From: Ningiella ruwaisensis
Lineage (GTDB): Bacteria > Pseudomonadota > Gammaproteobacteria > Enterobacterales > Alteromonadaceae
Length of the DNA: 64,000 bases
Assembly (NCBI RefSeq): GCF_004798935.1
Contig: NZ_RAHT01000002.1
Span: 124,001-188,000, forward strand
Direction of reading: 5' to 3'
How positions within the stretch are numbered: position 1 is the stretch's first letter; the number at the start of each line of letters is the position of its first letter. Shown here in pieces: positions 19,453 through 27,830 of this stretch. The notes beneath the pieces were generated by a model that was not told the DNA's origin, ran no database searches, and saw nothing but the letters and a program-made list of their open reading frames with translations. Made by a program: the position numbers and the translations under genes.

Positions 19453-19869
19453 ATGGACGCATTATACGATTCGCTGGCAGGCTTAAGCAGTTTTGCACTT
19501 TACTTCGTTATATCCATTGTGGCATTTTTTGTATTTAAAATTGTGTATGCCTTTGTCACTCCGCATGATGAGTGGCAGTTGGTAAGAGATGAGCAAAATA
19601 TCGCGGCTGCGATAGGTTTTGGCGGTGCAATGATCGGCTTTGCTATTGCACTAGCAGGCGCAATCTCCAATTCTGAATTTTTGCTTGATTACGCCATTTG
19701 GGCACTTATTGCAACGTTTGCGCAAATTCTTGCTTTTCTCATTTTGCGTTTTACTTTTATGCCAAAAATTGCAGAGCGAATTGCGAACAACGAAGTGTCT
19801 GCTGGTATTATTTTAGCCTGCGTGTCGATTGCGATTGGTTTGATTAATGCTGCATGCATGACCTACTAA
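19453..19869 (+). CDS. DUF350 four-helix membrane protein (YjfL family)
   Basis: 138 residues, almost all membrane: four helices at about 13-33, 50-70, 77-98 and 117-137. The motif EQNIAAAIGFGGAMIGFAIAL (core NIAAAIGFGGAMIGF) is typical of DUF350. An AAGGGA site lies five bases before the ATG. In E. coli the homologue yjfL is next to yjfM and yjfC, just as here. Biochemical role unknown; coupling to an ion channel and a ligase suggests a membrane-localised modification or transport complex. Confidence 0.88.
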   Translation: MDALYDSLAGLSSFALYFVISIVAFFVFKIVYAFVTPHDEWQLVRDEQNIAAAIGFGGAMIGFAIALAGAISNSEFLLDYAIWALIATFAQILAFLILRFTFMPKIAERIANNEVSAGIILACVSIAIGLINAACMTY

Positions 19870-19902
19870 CAATACATTTGTCATATCAGAGGGGAGAAAT
19901 TA

Positions 19903-20496
19903 ATGAAGCGTTCATGCCGGATTAATTTATCGCGTATGCGCAAATCGGTTTCGCTTGCACCGCTTAGTTTAGGCTTGGCAGGCATCTTTTTAAGTGGTTG
20001 TGCGGATAATCGAGATGACGCTCAGCTTTTTACAAGCATTGATGATTGCACAAACGGTTACCCCGGTTTGCGCGATGTATGTACTACCACCTATCAGCAG
20101 GCGCTAAAAGACGCCGAAGAAACAGGCCCAAAGTACGATACAGAATACGATTGTGAGTACGATTTTGGTCCGAATCAATGTCGTGAGGAAAATACGATAT
20201 TCGGCAGTTTTTACATGCCTCTAATGGCTGGCTATCTGGTTGGCAACATGGTATCAAGACGCCCTTTCTACCAGCCCATGTATACCTCTTACAGTCGCTA
20301 CAGTCCGCTAAGAAATCGCTGGTTTACGCCCGATGGCCTTGACCTTGGTGATATCAGAAAACGCAATTTTAAAGTCAAGCGCAGTATTTTTGATAAGCGC
20401 CCATTTAACACCAGTACGCTTAAACGTGGCGGCTTTGGGCAAATGGCCAAGTCTTCGTCTTCGTACCGCCCGAGCAGCCGTGGCTGGGGTGGCTAA
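19903..20496 (+). CDS. DUF1190 lipoprotein (YgiB/YjfM family)
   Basis: 197 residues. A long basic n-region precedes the hydrophobic stretch LAPLSLGLAGIFLSGC, with a lipobox Cys at about residue 33, so it is probably an envelope lipoprotein. The conserved part (about 40-110: FTSIDDCTNGYP, CTTTYQQALKDAEETGPKY, YMPLMAGYLVGNM) matches YgiB. The C-terminal third is Ser/Arg/Gly/Phe-rich and low in conservation. Strong GAGGGGAG ribosome site. It lies between DUF350 and the YgiC-like ligase, as in E. coli yjfLMC. Confidence 0.88.
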   Translation: MKRSCRINLSRMRKSVSLAPLSLGLAGIFLSGCADNRDDAQLFTSIDDCTNGYPGLRDVCTTTYQQALKDAEETGPKYDTEYDCEYDFGPNQCREENTIFGSFYMPLMAGYLVGNMVSRRPFYQPMYTSYSRYSPLRNRWFTPDGLDLGDIRKRNFKVKRSIFDKRPFNTSTLKRGGFGQMAKSSSSYRPSSRGWGG

Positions 20497-20516
20497 ACCC
20501 TTGTTATTAGCCGCTG

Positions 20517-21806
20517 ATGTTTAAAATTCCCACACAAGAGCGGTCTCACTGGCGATCCTTGGCGCACGAGTACGGATTTCACTTTCATACCATGTATGGC
20601 GAGCCTTACTGGGATGAAAGTGCCTATTATCAGTTTAGTCTTGCACAAATTGAAAATGACCTGGAGGCGCCAACACAAGAAATTCATCAGATGTGTCTGC
20701 ACATCGTCGACAAGGTTGTTAATAATGAAGTTCTGCTCGAAAAACTGGCTATCCCTTCTGCATATTGGCAAAGCATTGCTGATTCGTGGCATGCAAAAGA
20801 CCCTTCTCTCTATTCACGTCTGGATTTTAGTTATGATGGCAAGTCGCCAGCAAAACTTTTGGAAAACAATGCCGACACTCCCACCAGCCTATACGAAACC
20901 GGGTTTTGGCAATGGCTGTGGCTAGAGCAGAAAGTCGACACCGGTGGCTTGTCTCGCGGGGCTGATCAATTTAATTCGCTTCAGGAAAAACTGATTGCCC
21001 AACTGGCAAAAATCGCACGCCATTATCAAACAGATTTTATGCATGTGACATGTTGCAAAGACACGGTAGAGGATAGAGGCACGATACAATATTTGCAGGA
21101 TTGTGCAGCCGAAGCACGAATTTATACAGAGTTCGTGTTTGTTGAAGATATTGGCCTTAACGAACATCTTCAATTGACCGATTTAAACGATCAGCCAATT
21201 TCATTATGTTTTAAGCTCTACCCTTGGGAGTTCATGCAGCGAGAAGAATTTGGTCAATACGCAGTAAATCAAGATATTAAGTGGGTAGAGCCTCTCTGGA
21301 AATCTGTGCTGTCGAATAAAGGTCTTCTGGCGCTACTTTGGGAAAGCTTTGAAGGACACCCTAACTTGCTACCTGCTTACTTTGCCAGCGACATTGAAAA
21401 TATCGCTAAGGCTAAAACGGCCAAGGCTATTGCTGACTTATCACTAAATAACAAGTGGGTAAGAAAGCCGCTTTATTCAAGAGAAGGTGCCAATATAAGC
21501 ATTCTAGAAAATCTGGTTGATACCTGTCAGCCCCAAGAGCAGTCACTAGAGCAGTCACAAAACGCGCGGGCTAAAAAGAGAGAAACTCGAGCTCGCCAAA
21601 AAACAGTATTGCATGAAAGTGACGGCCCCTATGGCGAAGAGGGCTTTGTGTATCAAGCGTATCATCCCTTGCCTAAATTTGGCGACAATCATACCTTAAT
21701 AGGTTCATGGCTCGTCGACAATAAAGCAGCGGGAATATCATTAAGAGAAGATAAGGACCTCATTACTCAGGACCTATCTCGCTTTGTACCTCATGTCATC
21801 TTGTAG
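20517..21806 (+). CDS. YgiC-like ATP-grasp ligase (glutathionylspermidine synthase family)
   Basis: 429 residues, against about 386 for E. coli YgiC/YjfC. Visible signatures: RLDFSYDG, KLLENNADTPTSLYE, the ATP-grasp region WVRKPLYSREGANISI and the end LIGSWLVDNKAAGI. The family is the synthetase half of glutathionylspermidine synthase, joining an amine to a carboxylate; the true substrate of YgiC-type proteins is unknown. An insertion of basic/Gln-rich sequence (about 335-365, SQNARAKKRETRARQK) is extra relative to what I expect. Starts 20 bp after the YgiB-like gene. Confidence 0.88.
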   Translation: MFKIPTQERSHWRSLAHEYGFHFHTMYGEPYWDESAYYQFSLAQIENDLEAPTQEIHQMCLHIVDKVVNNEVLLEKLAIPSAYWQSIADSWHAKDPSLYSRLDFSYDGKSPAKLLENNADTPTSLYETGFWQWLWLEQKVDTGGLSRGADQFNSLQEKLIAQLAKIARHYQTDFMHVTCCKDTVEDRGTIQYLQDCAAEARIYTEFVFVEDIGLNEHLQLTDLNDQPISLCFKLYPWEFMQREEFGQYAVNQDIKWVEPLWKSVLSNKGLLALLWESFEGHPNLLPAYFASDIENIAKAKTAKAIADLSLNNKWVRKPLYSREGANISILENLVDTCQPQEQSLEQSQNARAKKRETRARQKTVLHESDGPYGEEGFVYQAYHPLPKFGDNHTLIGSWLVDNKAAGISLREDKDLITQDLSRFVPHVIL

Positions 21807-21992
21807 CAGATTTATAAAAAATTACGATGAAGATATACTGGCGAGTGTTGACCTTTGCTGTAAATTTTAACAACTAAAAAACAAACGCTTACACAGTACT
21901 ACTGAACCTTGTTACAAATTCCTCGTCCTTTTAACTATCATATTGATTATATTTTTGTAGAATAGCGCACTCGCAATTTGAGTAAGCAGTAA

Positions 21993-22700
21993 ATGACATC
22001 ACAAAACAGTACACAAAAACCCAAGCAGCAAGGTGGCTTTTTCGGCAATCTTGTCTTTAACATTATTATTCCTGTGCTCGTAATGAGTTACCTGAGTTCA
22101 GAAGAATATTTAGGCCCGGCATGGAGTGTGGTAGTTGCCCTTGCCTTTCCTTTGTGTTTTGGACTTTTTGACCTTAAAAAAACCAAAAAAGTGAATGGGT
22201 TTTCTGTTTTGGGGATCATTAGTGTATTGCTGACTGGCGGTATTAGCCTTTTAAAACTGCCGGCCGAATACATGGCAATTAAAGAAGCGGCCATTCCCGC
22301 TATTATTGGTTTAGCGGTACTGTTTACCCAGTTTGGGCATAAGCCTTTGGTTAAAATGCTGATATTAAATGACCAAATTATTAACTGGGATAAGCTCAAT
22401 GCCAGCCTCGATGAAAAACAGGCGCATACCGACTTTAACAAGAAAGTTGCAGTAAGCTCTTACATTGTCGCTAGCTCGTTTTTCTTATCATCGGCCTTAA
22501 ATTATGGCCTGGCGAAATACATCTTGGTCTCAGAGCCCGGCACAACGGCATACACCGAAGAATTAGGCAGAATGACGGCCCTAAGTTATCCTGTTATCGT
22601 CGTTCCAAGCATGGTTTTGCTCATTACCGCTTTGATTTATCTTTTTAAACAAATCAGCCACTGCACAGGTGAGCCGATTGAAACCTTTCTGAATCAATAA
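21993..22700 (+). CDS. Conserved six-helix membrane protein (VC0807-like, tentative)
   Basis: 235 residues with hydrophobic segments at about 20-37, 43-63, 70-87, 98-116, 150-172 and 195-218. The N-terminus is Gln/Lys-rich (SQNSTQKPKQQGG). It resembles the VC0807 family of bacterial inner-membrane proteins without known function; I base this on general pattern (PAWSVVVALAFPLCFG, FTQFGHKPLVKML). It stands alone, 186 bp after the YgiC-like gene and convergent with alkaline phosphatase, so context gives no role. Confidence 0.7.
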   Translation: MTSQNSTQKPKQQGGFFGNLVFNIIIPVLVMSYLSSEEYLGPAWSVVVALAFPLCFGLFDLKKTKKVNGFSVLGIISVLLTGGISLLKLPAEYMAIKEAAIPAIIGLAVLFTQFGHKPLVKMLILNDQIINWDKLNASLDEKQAHTDFNKKVAVSSYIVASSFFLSSALNYGLAKYILVSEPGTTAYTEELGRMTALSYPVIVVPSMVLLITALIYLFKQISHCTGEPIETFLNQ

Positions 22701-22726
22701 GTCCGGGTTAAAAAAGATAGTGATAG

Positions 22727-22748
22727 TAAAAACGCGCCTATTGGCGCG
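22727..22748 (-). terminator. Terminator overlapping the alkaline phosphatase stop codon
   Basis: CGCGCC (22733-22738) pairs with GGCGCG (22743-22748); on the minus strand the stem is followed by TTTTTAC. The last codons of the phosphatase form one arm and its TAG stop overlaps the loop, a compact gene end. Confidence 0.8.
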
Positions 22749-24195
22749 CTTTGATGAGTTTAAACAATCGTTCGGCAATATCGGTATTGTTTAAGTTGCC
22801 ACTGAAGTGCCTGGCTCCCGGTCCGTAGCCATAAATATTCACATCTACCGCAGTATGTCCGTTTGTGGTCCAGCCAGTATTAGTCCGTTCGTTGACAATC
22901 CCTTTTAATAAATTCTCAATTTGACGAGATTCCATTTCACTGTTGGCAGAATCGATAATGGCAACTTCATCCTCAGTTAGCTCAAAACCAAACTGTGCCT
23001 CTACATAGCCTTTACGATCTTCGTGCTGCATCATTTCTTTGGCAATTGTAACAACTGAGGCTTTAAAATTGCTAAGCCACTTAGGGTCCCAGCGATACCC
23101 ATCTGCGCCAGCCACTGTGAGTCCGCCTGTACTGTGATCCGCAGTTAGCAGTACGAGGGTATCCGGGTGCTCAACTGCAAATTTTTCAAGTACCTGCATG
23201 GCTACCGCTAAATCATCCATCTCGGCCATAGCAGATGCAATTTCATTTGCATGCCCTGCCCAATCAACTTGACTTGCTTCAACCAATAAAAAGAAACCTG
23301 CTTCGTTGTTTAGCGCATTTAAAGCGGTTGAAGTGAGCGCTGATAAGCGATGAGGGTTCGTATCATCCAAAGCCCAAGGCAAACTGTTTGCACCAAACAG
23401 ACCAATCATCGGCTTGCTTAAATCAACATCTTCCAACTGAGAATAATCCGACAAATACTGATAGCCATTTTCTTCAAACGCAGCCACCAGATTCCGATCT
23501 TCTCGTATAAAATGGGTTTGCCCCGCTCCCAACATGACATCTGCGAGAAACTGACCATTAATTCGATCGTCAAAGAAGCTATCGGCTATTTGCTCGTAGT
23601 TGCGTCTTTGTTCATTTGCAACCATGTATGAGGCTGGCGTTGCGTGCACAATTGTGGATGTTACGGCCAAACCCGTTTTCATACCTTGCTTTCTCGCTGC
23701 ATGAAGCACCGTTTCCAAAGGTTCTTTGTTTACATTCACCCCAATGGCGCCGTTGTAAGTTTTGAATCCGGTAGCTAAAGCCGTAGCGCTTGCAGCGGAG
23801 TCTGTCACATACCCAGATTCAGCATGAGGATAAGTGCGTTGAGTACCTAACAAAATGTCATCAAAAATAGTGGTTTCAACCGCTTCTGTTGAGGGATCAT
23901 CTTTAAAATATCGATAAGCTGAAACATAGGCTGGCCCCATACCATCGGCAATCACCATAACAATATTTTTGGGGACGTCTTGATTTTCAATCCTTAGACT
24001 GTTGACAGAAGCGACCTGTTCGCTTTGGCTTGTAGCAAGGGGAGCCGTAGCAAGTGCTTCTGTCTGACTGTAAGCCATGGCACTAAACATCAGCAGTGCA
24101 CCTGCGCTTATTGGCGCGACGCTTTTAGATAAATTAATTAAGCGCGTCAGTGGTGAGGCTTTTTTATTTGTCGCGTTTTCTATATTTTGTTTCAT
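22738..24195 (-). CDS. Secreted alkaline phosphatase (PhoA superfamily)
   Basis: 485 residues, exported (hydrophobic core about 30-44 after a long basic n-region). Releases phosphate from organic monoesters outside the cytoplasm. Motifs: metal-binding Asp84 (VIADGMGPAY), catalytic Ser133 (YVTDSAASATALATG), VEASQVDWAGHANE (zinc/Mg ligands), LLTADHSTGG, and NGHTAVDVNIYG with a zinc His. It is close in type to Vibrio/Alteromonas phosphatases. A Pho box is not obvious upstream, so phosphate control is unproven. Confidence 0.93.
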   Translation of the reverse strand: MKQNIENATNKKASPLTRLINLSKSVAPISAGALLMFSAMAYSQTEALATAPLATSQSEQVASVNSLRIENQDVPKNIVMVIADGMGPAYVSAYRYFKDDPSTEAVETTIFDDILLGTQRTYPHAESGYVTDSAASATALATGFKTYNGAIGVNVNKEPLETVLHAARKQGMKTGLAVTSTIVHATPASYMVANEQRRNYEQIADSFFDDRINGQFLADVMLGAGQTHFIREDRNLVAAFEENGYQYLSDYSQLEDVDLSKPMIGLFGANSLPWALDDTNPHRLSALTSTALNALNNEAGFFLLVEASQVDWAGHANEIASAMAEMDDLAVAMQVLEKFAVEHPDTLVLLTADHSTGGLTVAGADGYRWDPKWLSNFKASVVTIAKEMMQHEDRKGYVEAQFGFELTEDEVAIIDSANSEMESRQIENLLKGIVNERTNTGWTTNGHTAVDVNIYGYGPGARHFSGNLNNTDIAERLFKLIKARQ

Positions 24196-24819
24196 ATCTG
24201 TCCTAATTTAAAGTGACTGACACTTTCGCTTTATTTCTGGATATATATTTCGTTTAAGTACGAGCATTTTTCATTTAAGTACGAGCATTGGCCCCAGAGC
24301 TTGAAGCGTTTGACTTAAAGCATTTGTGAGCTAACGCAAAATTATACACCGAATATCGCTTTCACTTGAAAAGTTTGTGACCATTTTCATTATAAACATG
24401 GAAAAATGGCAGTGAGGTCACTATATCGAATAAGCCTTAGTATTTCATAAGCTTGCAAATATATCGCATGGGCTTGCTTGCCTACATACTAAATAACCTG
24501 AATCCGGTTTAAGAACGTCGCTCAGCGCTACTAGAATTGCACATCACTTCGTTGCAAAAACCCAGTCAAAAATGCTGCACCTGCGAAATCGAGACCAATA
24601 ATCATTCATAAAATAAATAATCAAAATGAAAATTATATATTTTTTTTATCAGCTCATGCGCTCTAGGATGAATTAACGGTCAAGGGCCTTAACCCAATAA
24701 TTTTTGATTTCCTTATCTCAAATTGAGGCGTTATCTCAAACAGAGAAAGCTCACAGCGAAATCGCAAGTTATCACGTTAAATGCCCTCAATGCCATCGGC
24801 AAACCTAGAGGAAGCAATC
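24196..24819. other. Intergenic stretch between alkaline phosphatase and aceA
   Basis: About 620 bp serving as promoter space for two divergent genes. It contains a 21-bp direct repeat (see 24253-24289) close to the phosphatase end. From 24290 to 24790 it is AT-rich with long A/T runs around 24615-24655; no ORF or RNA gene is evident. The aceA ribosome site GAGGAA is at 24809-24814. Confidence 0.6.
24253..24289. repeat. 21-bp direct repeat upstream of the alkaline phosphatase
   Basis: TTTAAGTACGAGCATT occurs at 24253-24268 and again at 24274-24289, i.e. a 21-bp period (two helical turns). It is 58-94 bp upstream of the minus-strand start at 24195, a position suited to tandem sites for an activator. 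No Pho box half-sites of the CTGTCAT type are recognisable in it. Confidence 0.75.
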
Positions 24820-26421
24820 ATGTCAAACTATCAACAAGACATTCAACATTTCGCCAATTTAAAACAAGCACAAGGTAGCGCCTGGAACGCGATAAGTCCC
24901 GAGTACGCTGCGCGCATGAAGATACAAAACCGTTTTAAAACCGGACTTGATATCGCCCGATATACAGCGGCAATTATGCGCAAAGACATGGCTGAGTACG
25001 ATGCGGACTGCTCGCAATACACTCAGTCTTTAGGTTGCTGGCACGGTTTTATTGGTCAGCAAAAAATGCTTGCAGTCAAAAAGCATCAGGGTACAACGAA
25101 CAAAAGCTACTTGTACCTCTCAGGTTGGATGGTGGCTGCGCTGCGCTCTGAATTCGGTCCTCTGCCTGACCAGTCCATGCATGAGAAAACGTCGGTCCCG
25201 GCCTTGATTGAAGAACTATATACCTTTTTAAGACAAGCCGACGCCAGAGAGCTTGGCAACCTGTTCAACGAGCTCGATAAAGCAAAAGCTGAAGGCGGCG
25301 ATACAGCCGATATTCAGAATAAAATCGACAATTTTGAAACCCATGTAGTGCCGATCATCGCAGATATCGACGCAGGTTTTGGAAATGAAGAGGCCACGTA
25401 TTTACTGGCGAAAAAAATGATTGAGGCAGGAGCTTGTTGCATTCAAATCGAAAACCAGGTGTCTGATGCCAAGCAATGTGGTCACCAAGATGGCAAAGTG
25501 ACCGTGCCGCATGAGGATTTTCTGGCAAAAATTAATGCCGTGCGCTATGCCTTTTTGGAGTTAGGTGTCGACGATGGTGTAATTGTTGCCCGAACCGACT
25601 CACTGGGTGCAGGCCTTACACAAAAAATCCCTGTATCTCAAAGCAAGGGCGACTTGGCCGCACAATATAACGCGTTTTTAGAAATCACTGACGTCAACTC
25701 GGTTGATGACCTGGGCGAAGGCGACACCGTGATGAAACTCGACGGTAAGCTTAAAAAGCCGGTTCGTTTGCCAAACGGTTTATACAAATTTAAAGAAAAT
25801 ACCGGGTTTGATCGCGTAGTACTTGACTGCATTACCAGTTTGCAAAACGGTGCCGATTTGCTTTGGATTGAAACAGAAAAACCGCACGTTGGGCAGATTG
25901 CCGCAATGGTCAACGCGATTCGTGAAGAGGTGCCCAACGCTAAACTGGTCTATAACAATAGTCCTTCGTTTAACTGGACACTTAACTTCCGTCAGCAAAT
26001 CTTTGATTTATGGGAAGAGCAAGGGAAAGACACTACCGGCTACGATAGAAATGCATTGATGTCTGCAGTTTATGATGATTCTGAGCTAGCGCAAGAAGCG
26101 GACGCAAAAATTCAAACCTTCCAGGCCGATGCAGCACGCGAAGCAGGTATTTTCCATCATTTAATTACCTTGCCAACTTATCATACAGCAGCATTGTCTA
26201 CTGACAACCTGGCAAAAGGCTACTTTGGTGAAGAAGGCATGCTGGCTTATGTCAAAGGCGTGCAGCGTCAGGAAATCCGGCAGGGACTAGCCTGCGTTAA
26301 GCACCAGGCCATGGCGGGTTCTGATTTAGGCGATACACATAAAGAGTATTTCTCTGGTGAGCAAGCCCTAAAAGCCTCTGGTGAAGACAACACCATGAAT
26401 CAGTTTGATGTTGTAGCCTAG
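24820..26421 (+). CDS. aceA: Isocitrate lyase (large form)
   Basis: Splits isocitrate into succinate and glyoxylate, the first glyoxylate-shunt step. 533 residues from the ATG at 24820 (MSNYQQDIQHFANLKQ), chosen over the ATG at 24781 because GAGGAA lies five to ten bases upstream. The length places it in the larger class found in Pseudomonas and marine gammaproteobacteria, not the 434-residue E. coli form. Catalytic segment: IQIENQVSDAKQCGHQDGK with Cys in KQCGH (E. coli KKCGH). Other blocks: PIIADIDAGFGNEEATY and ARTDSLGA. A LysR gene and glcB follow. Confidence 0.95.
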   Translation: MSNYQQDIQHFANLKQAQGSAWNAISPEYAARMKIQNRFKTGLDIARYTAAIMRKDMAEYDADCSQYTQSLGCWHGFIGQQKMLAVKKHQGTTNKSYLYLSGWMVAALRSEFGPLPDQSMHEKTSVPALIEELYTFLRQADARELGNLFNELDKAKAEGGDTADIQNKIDNFETHVVPIIADIDAGFGNEEATYLLAKKMIEAGACCIQIENQVSDAKQCGHQDGKVTVPHEDFLAKINAVRYAFLELGVDDGVIVARTDSLGAGLTQKIPVSQSKGDLAAQYNAFLEITDVNSVDDLGEGDTVMKLDGKLKKPVRLPNGLYKFKENTGFDRVVLDCITSLQNGADLLWIETEKPHVGQIAAMVNAIREEVPNAKLVYNNSPSFNWTLNFRQQIFDLWEEQGKDTTGYDRNALMSAVYDDSELAQEADAKIQTFQADAAREAGIFHHLITLPTYHTAALSTDNLAKGYFGEEGMLAYVKGVQRQEIRQGLACVKHQAMAGSDLGDTHKEYFSGEQALKASGEDNTMNQFDVVA

Positions 26422-26497
26422 CACAAGATACGGTGTAGATCGCAGCATCACTACCACGTGATGCCAGACAACTTAAATGAGTCGAGACTCTTGTTCA

Positions 26498-26519
26498 GCG
26501 CCCTTCGGGGCGTTTTTTT
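26498..26519 (+). terminator. Terminator after aceA
   Basis: GCGCCC - TTC - GGGGCG followed by seven T's: a compact GC-rich intrinsic terminator about 77 bp past the aceA stop codon. Confidence 0.92.
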
Positions 26520-26525
26520 ATGGGA

Positions 26526-26617
26526 ATACAATATTGAAAGCATCATGTTGAATCGCTTTAATTTGATGGATAGCTCTGCTCACTCTCTTCTTCAACAGGA
26601 TGCTTTCAATATAGTAT
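26526..26617. repeat. Inverted repeat with 27-bp arms between aceA and the LysR gene
   Basis: Left arm 26526-26552 and right arm 26591-26617 are reverse complements at 25 of 27 positions; the core is ATATTGAAAGCATC on the left and GATGCTTTCAATAT on the right, with a 38-nt loop. It begins right after the aceA terminator and ends about 110 bp before the LysR start. No second copy is visible in the window. It could be a small mobile element remnant (92 bp, MITE-sized), an RNA hairpin, or paired regulator sites. Confidence 0.85.
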
Positions 26618-26727
26618 AGCCAAGCATTTTTTTGATTTAGCGCAAACTTTGTGCATATTCACGCCAATAATGCCTTATGATAGTGTTATCTTTAAGCGTT
26701 ATATCAGTTACAGCCAAGGAAAATGCG

Positions 26728-27675
26728 TTGAACATAGCAAAGGTAGATTTAAATTTACTTGTTTACTTAGATGTATTACTTCGGGAAGGCAGCGTTACAA
26801 AAGCCGCTAATCAGTTAAGCATCACCCAGCCAGCCATGAGCAATGGCCTCAAAAGACTCAGAGACTTATTTAAAGATCCTTTACTTGTTCGCACCAGTGA
26901 CGGTATGACACCCACCAAACGTGCATTAGAATTGCGACCTGTTATTCGTGATGTACTGAGCCGTTTGGAATCTTCAATACAGCCAGAAGTTGAATTTGAG
27001 CCAGCCTCGTCTATTCGGACCTTTAGGATCATGACCAGTGATTACGCTGAATCGACACTTTTGCTTGAACTTATTGGGCGCTTATCCAAGCTCGCACCTA
27101 ATATTACACTCGACCTTATCACCCCGTCAGATGTGACCTTTCATGACGTTGAGCAAGGCAAAGTCGATATGGCAATCAATCGCTTTGACGAGCTTCCTCT
27201 TTCTTTCCATCAAAAAGTGATTTGGTACGATACCTTTGCCTGCGTAATTGGTGCTGACCACCCAAGTGCAAACAAGTTTGATTTGGATGCCTACCTGAGC
27301 GGCCAACATATATGGGTAAGTAAAACAGGATTTGGTGTCGGCGTAGGTATCGATCCAACGGAAGTTCAAAAGCTTGGATGGGTAGATGCAGAGCTTATTA
27401 AACTGGGTAAGCAGCGCGATATTCGTGTTTTTACTCGCCACTATCACGCCGCTTTGCAACTCGCCAAAACGCAAAACCTGATTGCAACGCTTCCAAGCAA
27501 AGCTGCAAAGATATTTAAAGATGACCCGGCTATTAAAGTGGTTCCGCCGCCTTTTGACATTCCGCCGATTGCCCTGAAGATGGCATGGAGTGCATTATTG
27601 CATCACGATGCCGGCCATATATGGCTACGACGCTTAATTAACGAAGTAGCTCAGGAAATGACCCAACAAGCATAA
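26728..27675 (+). CDS. LysR-family transcriptional regulator, probably of the glyoxylate shunt
   Basis: 315 residues from a TTG at 26728 with AAGGA nine bases upstream; this gives NIAKVDLNLLVYLDVLL as the N-terminus, the normal LysR beginning, whereas the ATG at 26677 would add 17 non-homologous residues. Helix-turn-helix at about 18-40 (GSVTKAANQLSITQPAMSNG), substrate-binding domain about 90-300. It is flanked by aceA and glcB in the same direction, so it most likely controls them; no effector is evident. Confidence 0.9.
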   Translation: MNIAKVDLNLLVYLDVLLREGSVTKAANQLSITQPAMSNGLKRLRDLFKDPLLVRTSDGMTPTKRALELRPVIRDVLSRLESSIQPEVEFEPASSIRTFRIMTSDYAESTLLLELIGRLSKLAPNITLDLITPSDVTFHDVEQGKVDMAINRFDELPLSFHQKVIWYDTFACVIGADHPSANKFDLDAYLSGQHIWVSKTGFGVGVGIDPTEVQKLGWVDAELIKLGKQRDIRVFTRHYHAALQLAKTQNLIATLPSKAAKIFKDDPAIKVVPPPFDIPPIALKMAWSALLHHDAGHIWLRRLINEVAQEMTQQA

Positions 27676-27830
27676 GCAGCACAAAAACGAGGCGTGGCGG
27701 TACTTAAACACGTGCGCCACACTTCATTCATGAAATTTATGCTTAATATATCATTCATAAACTAAACATTAGGTCTTTGTTTTCTTACACTGAGTCAAGG
27801 TACAGATACAGGCATCAACGGGAGAAACTC

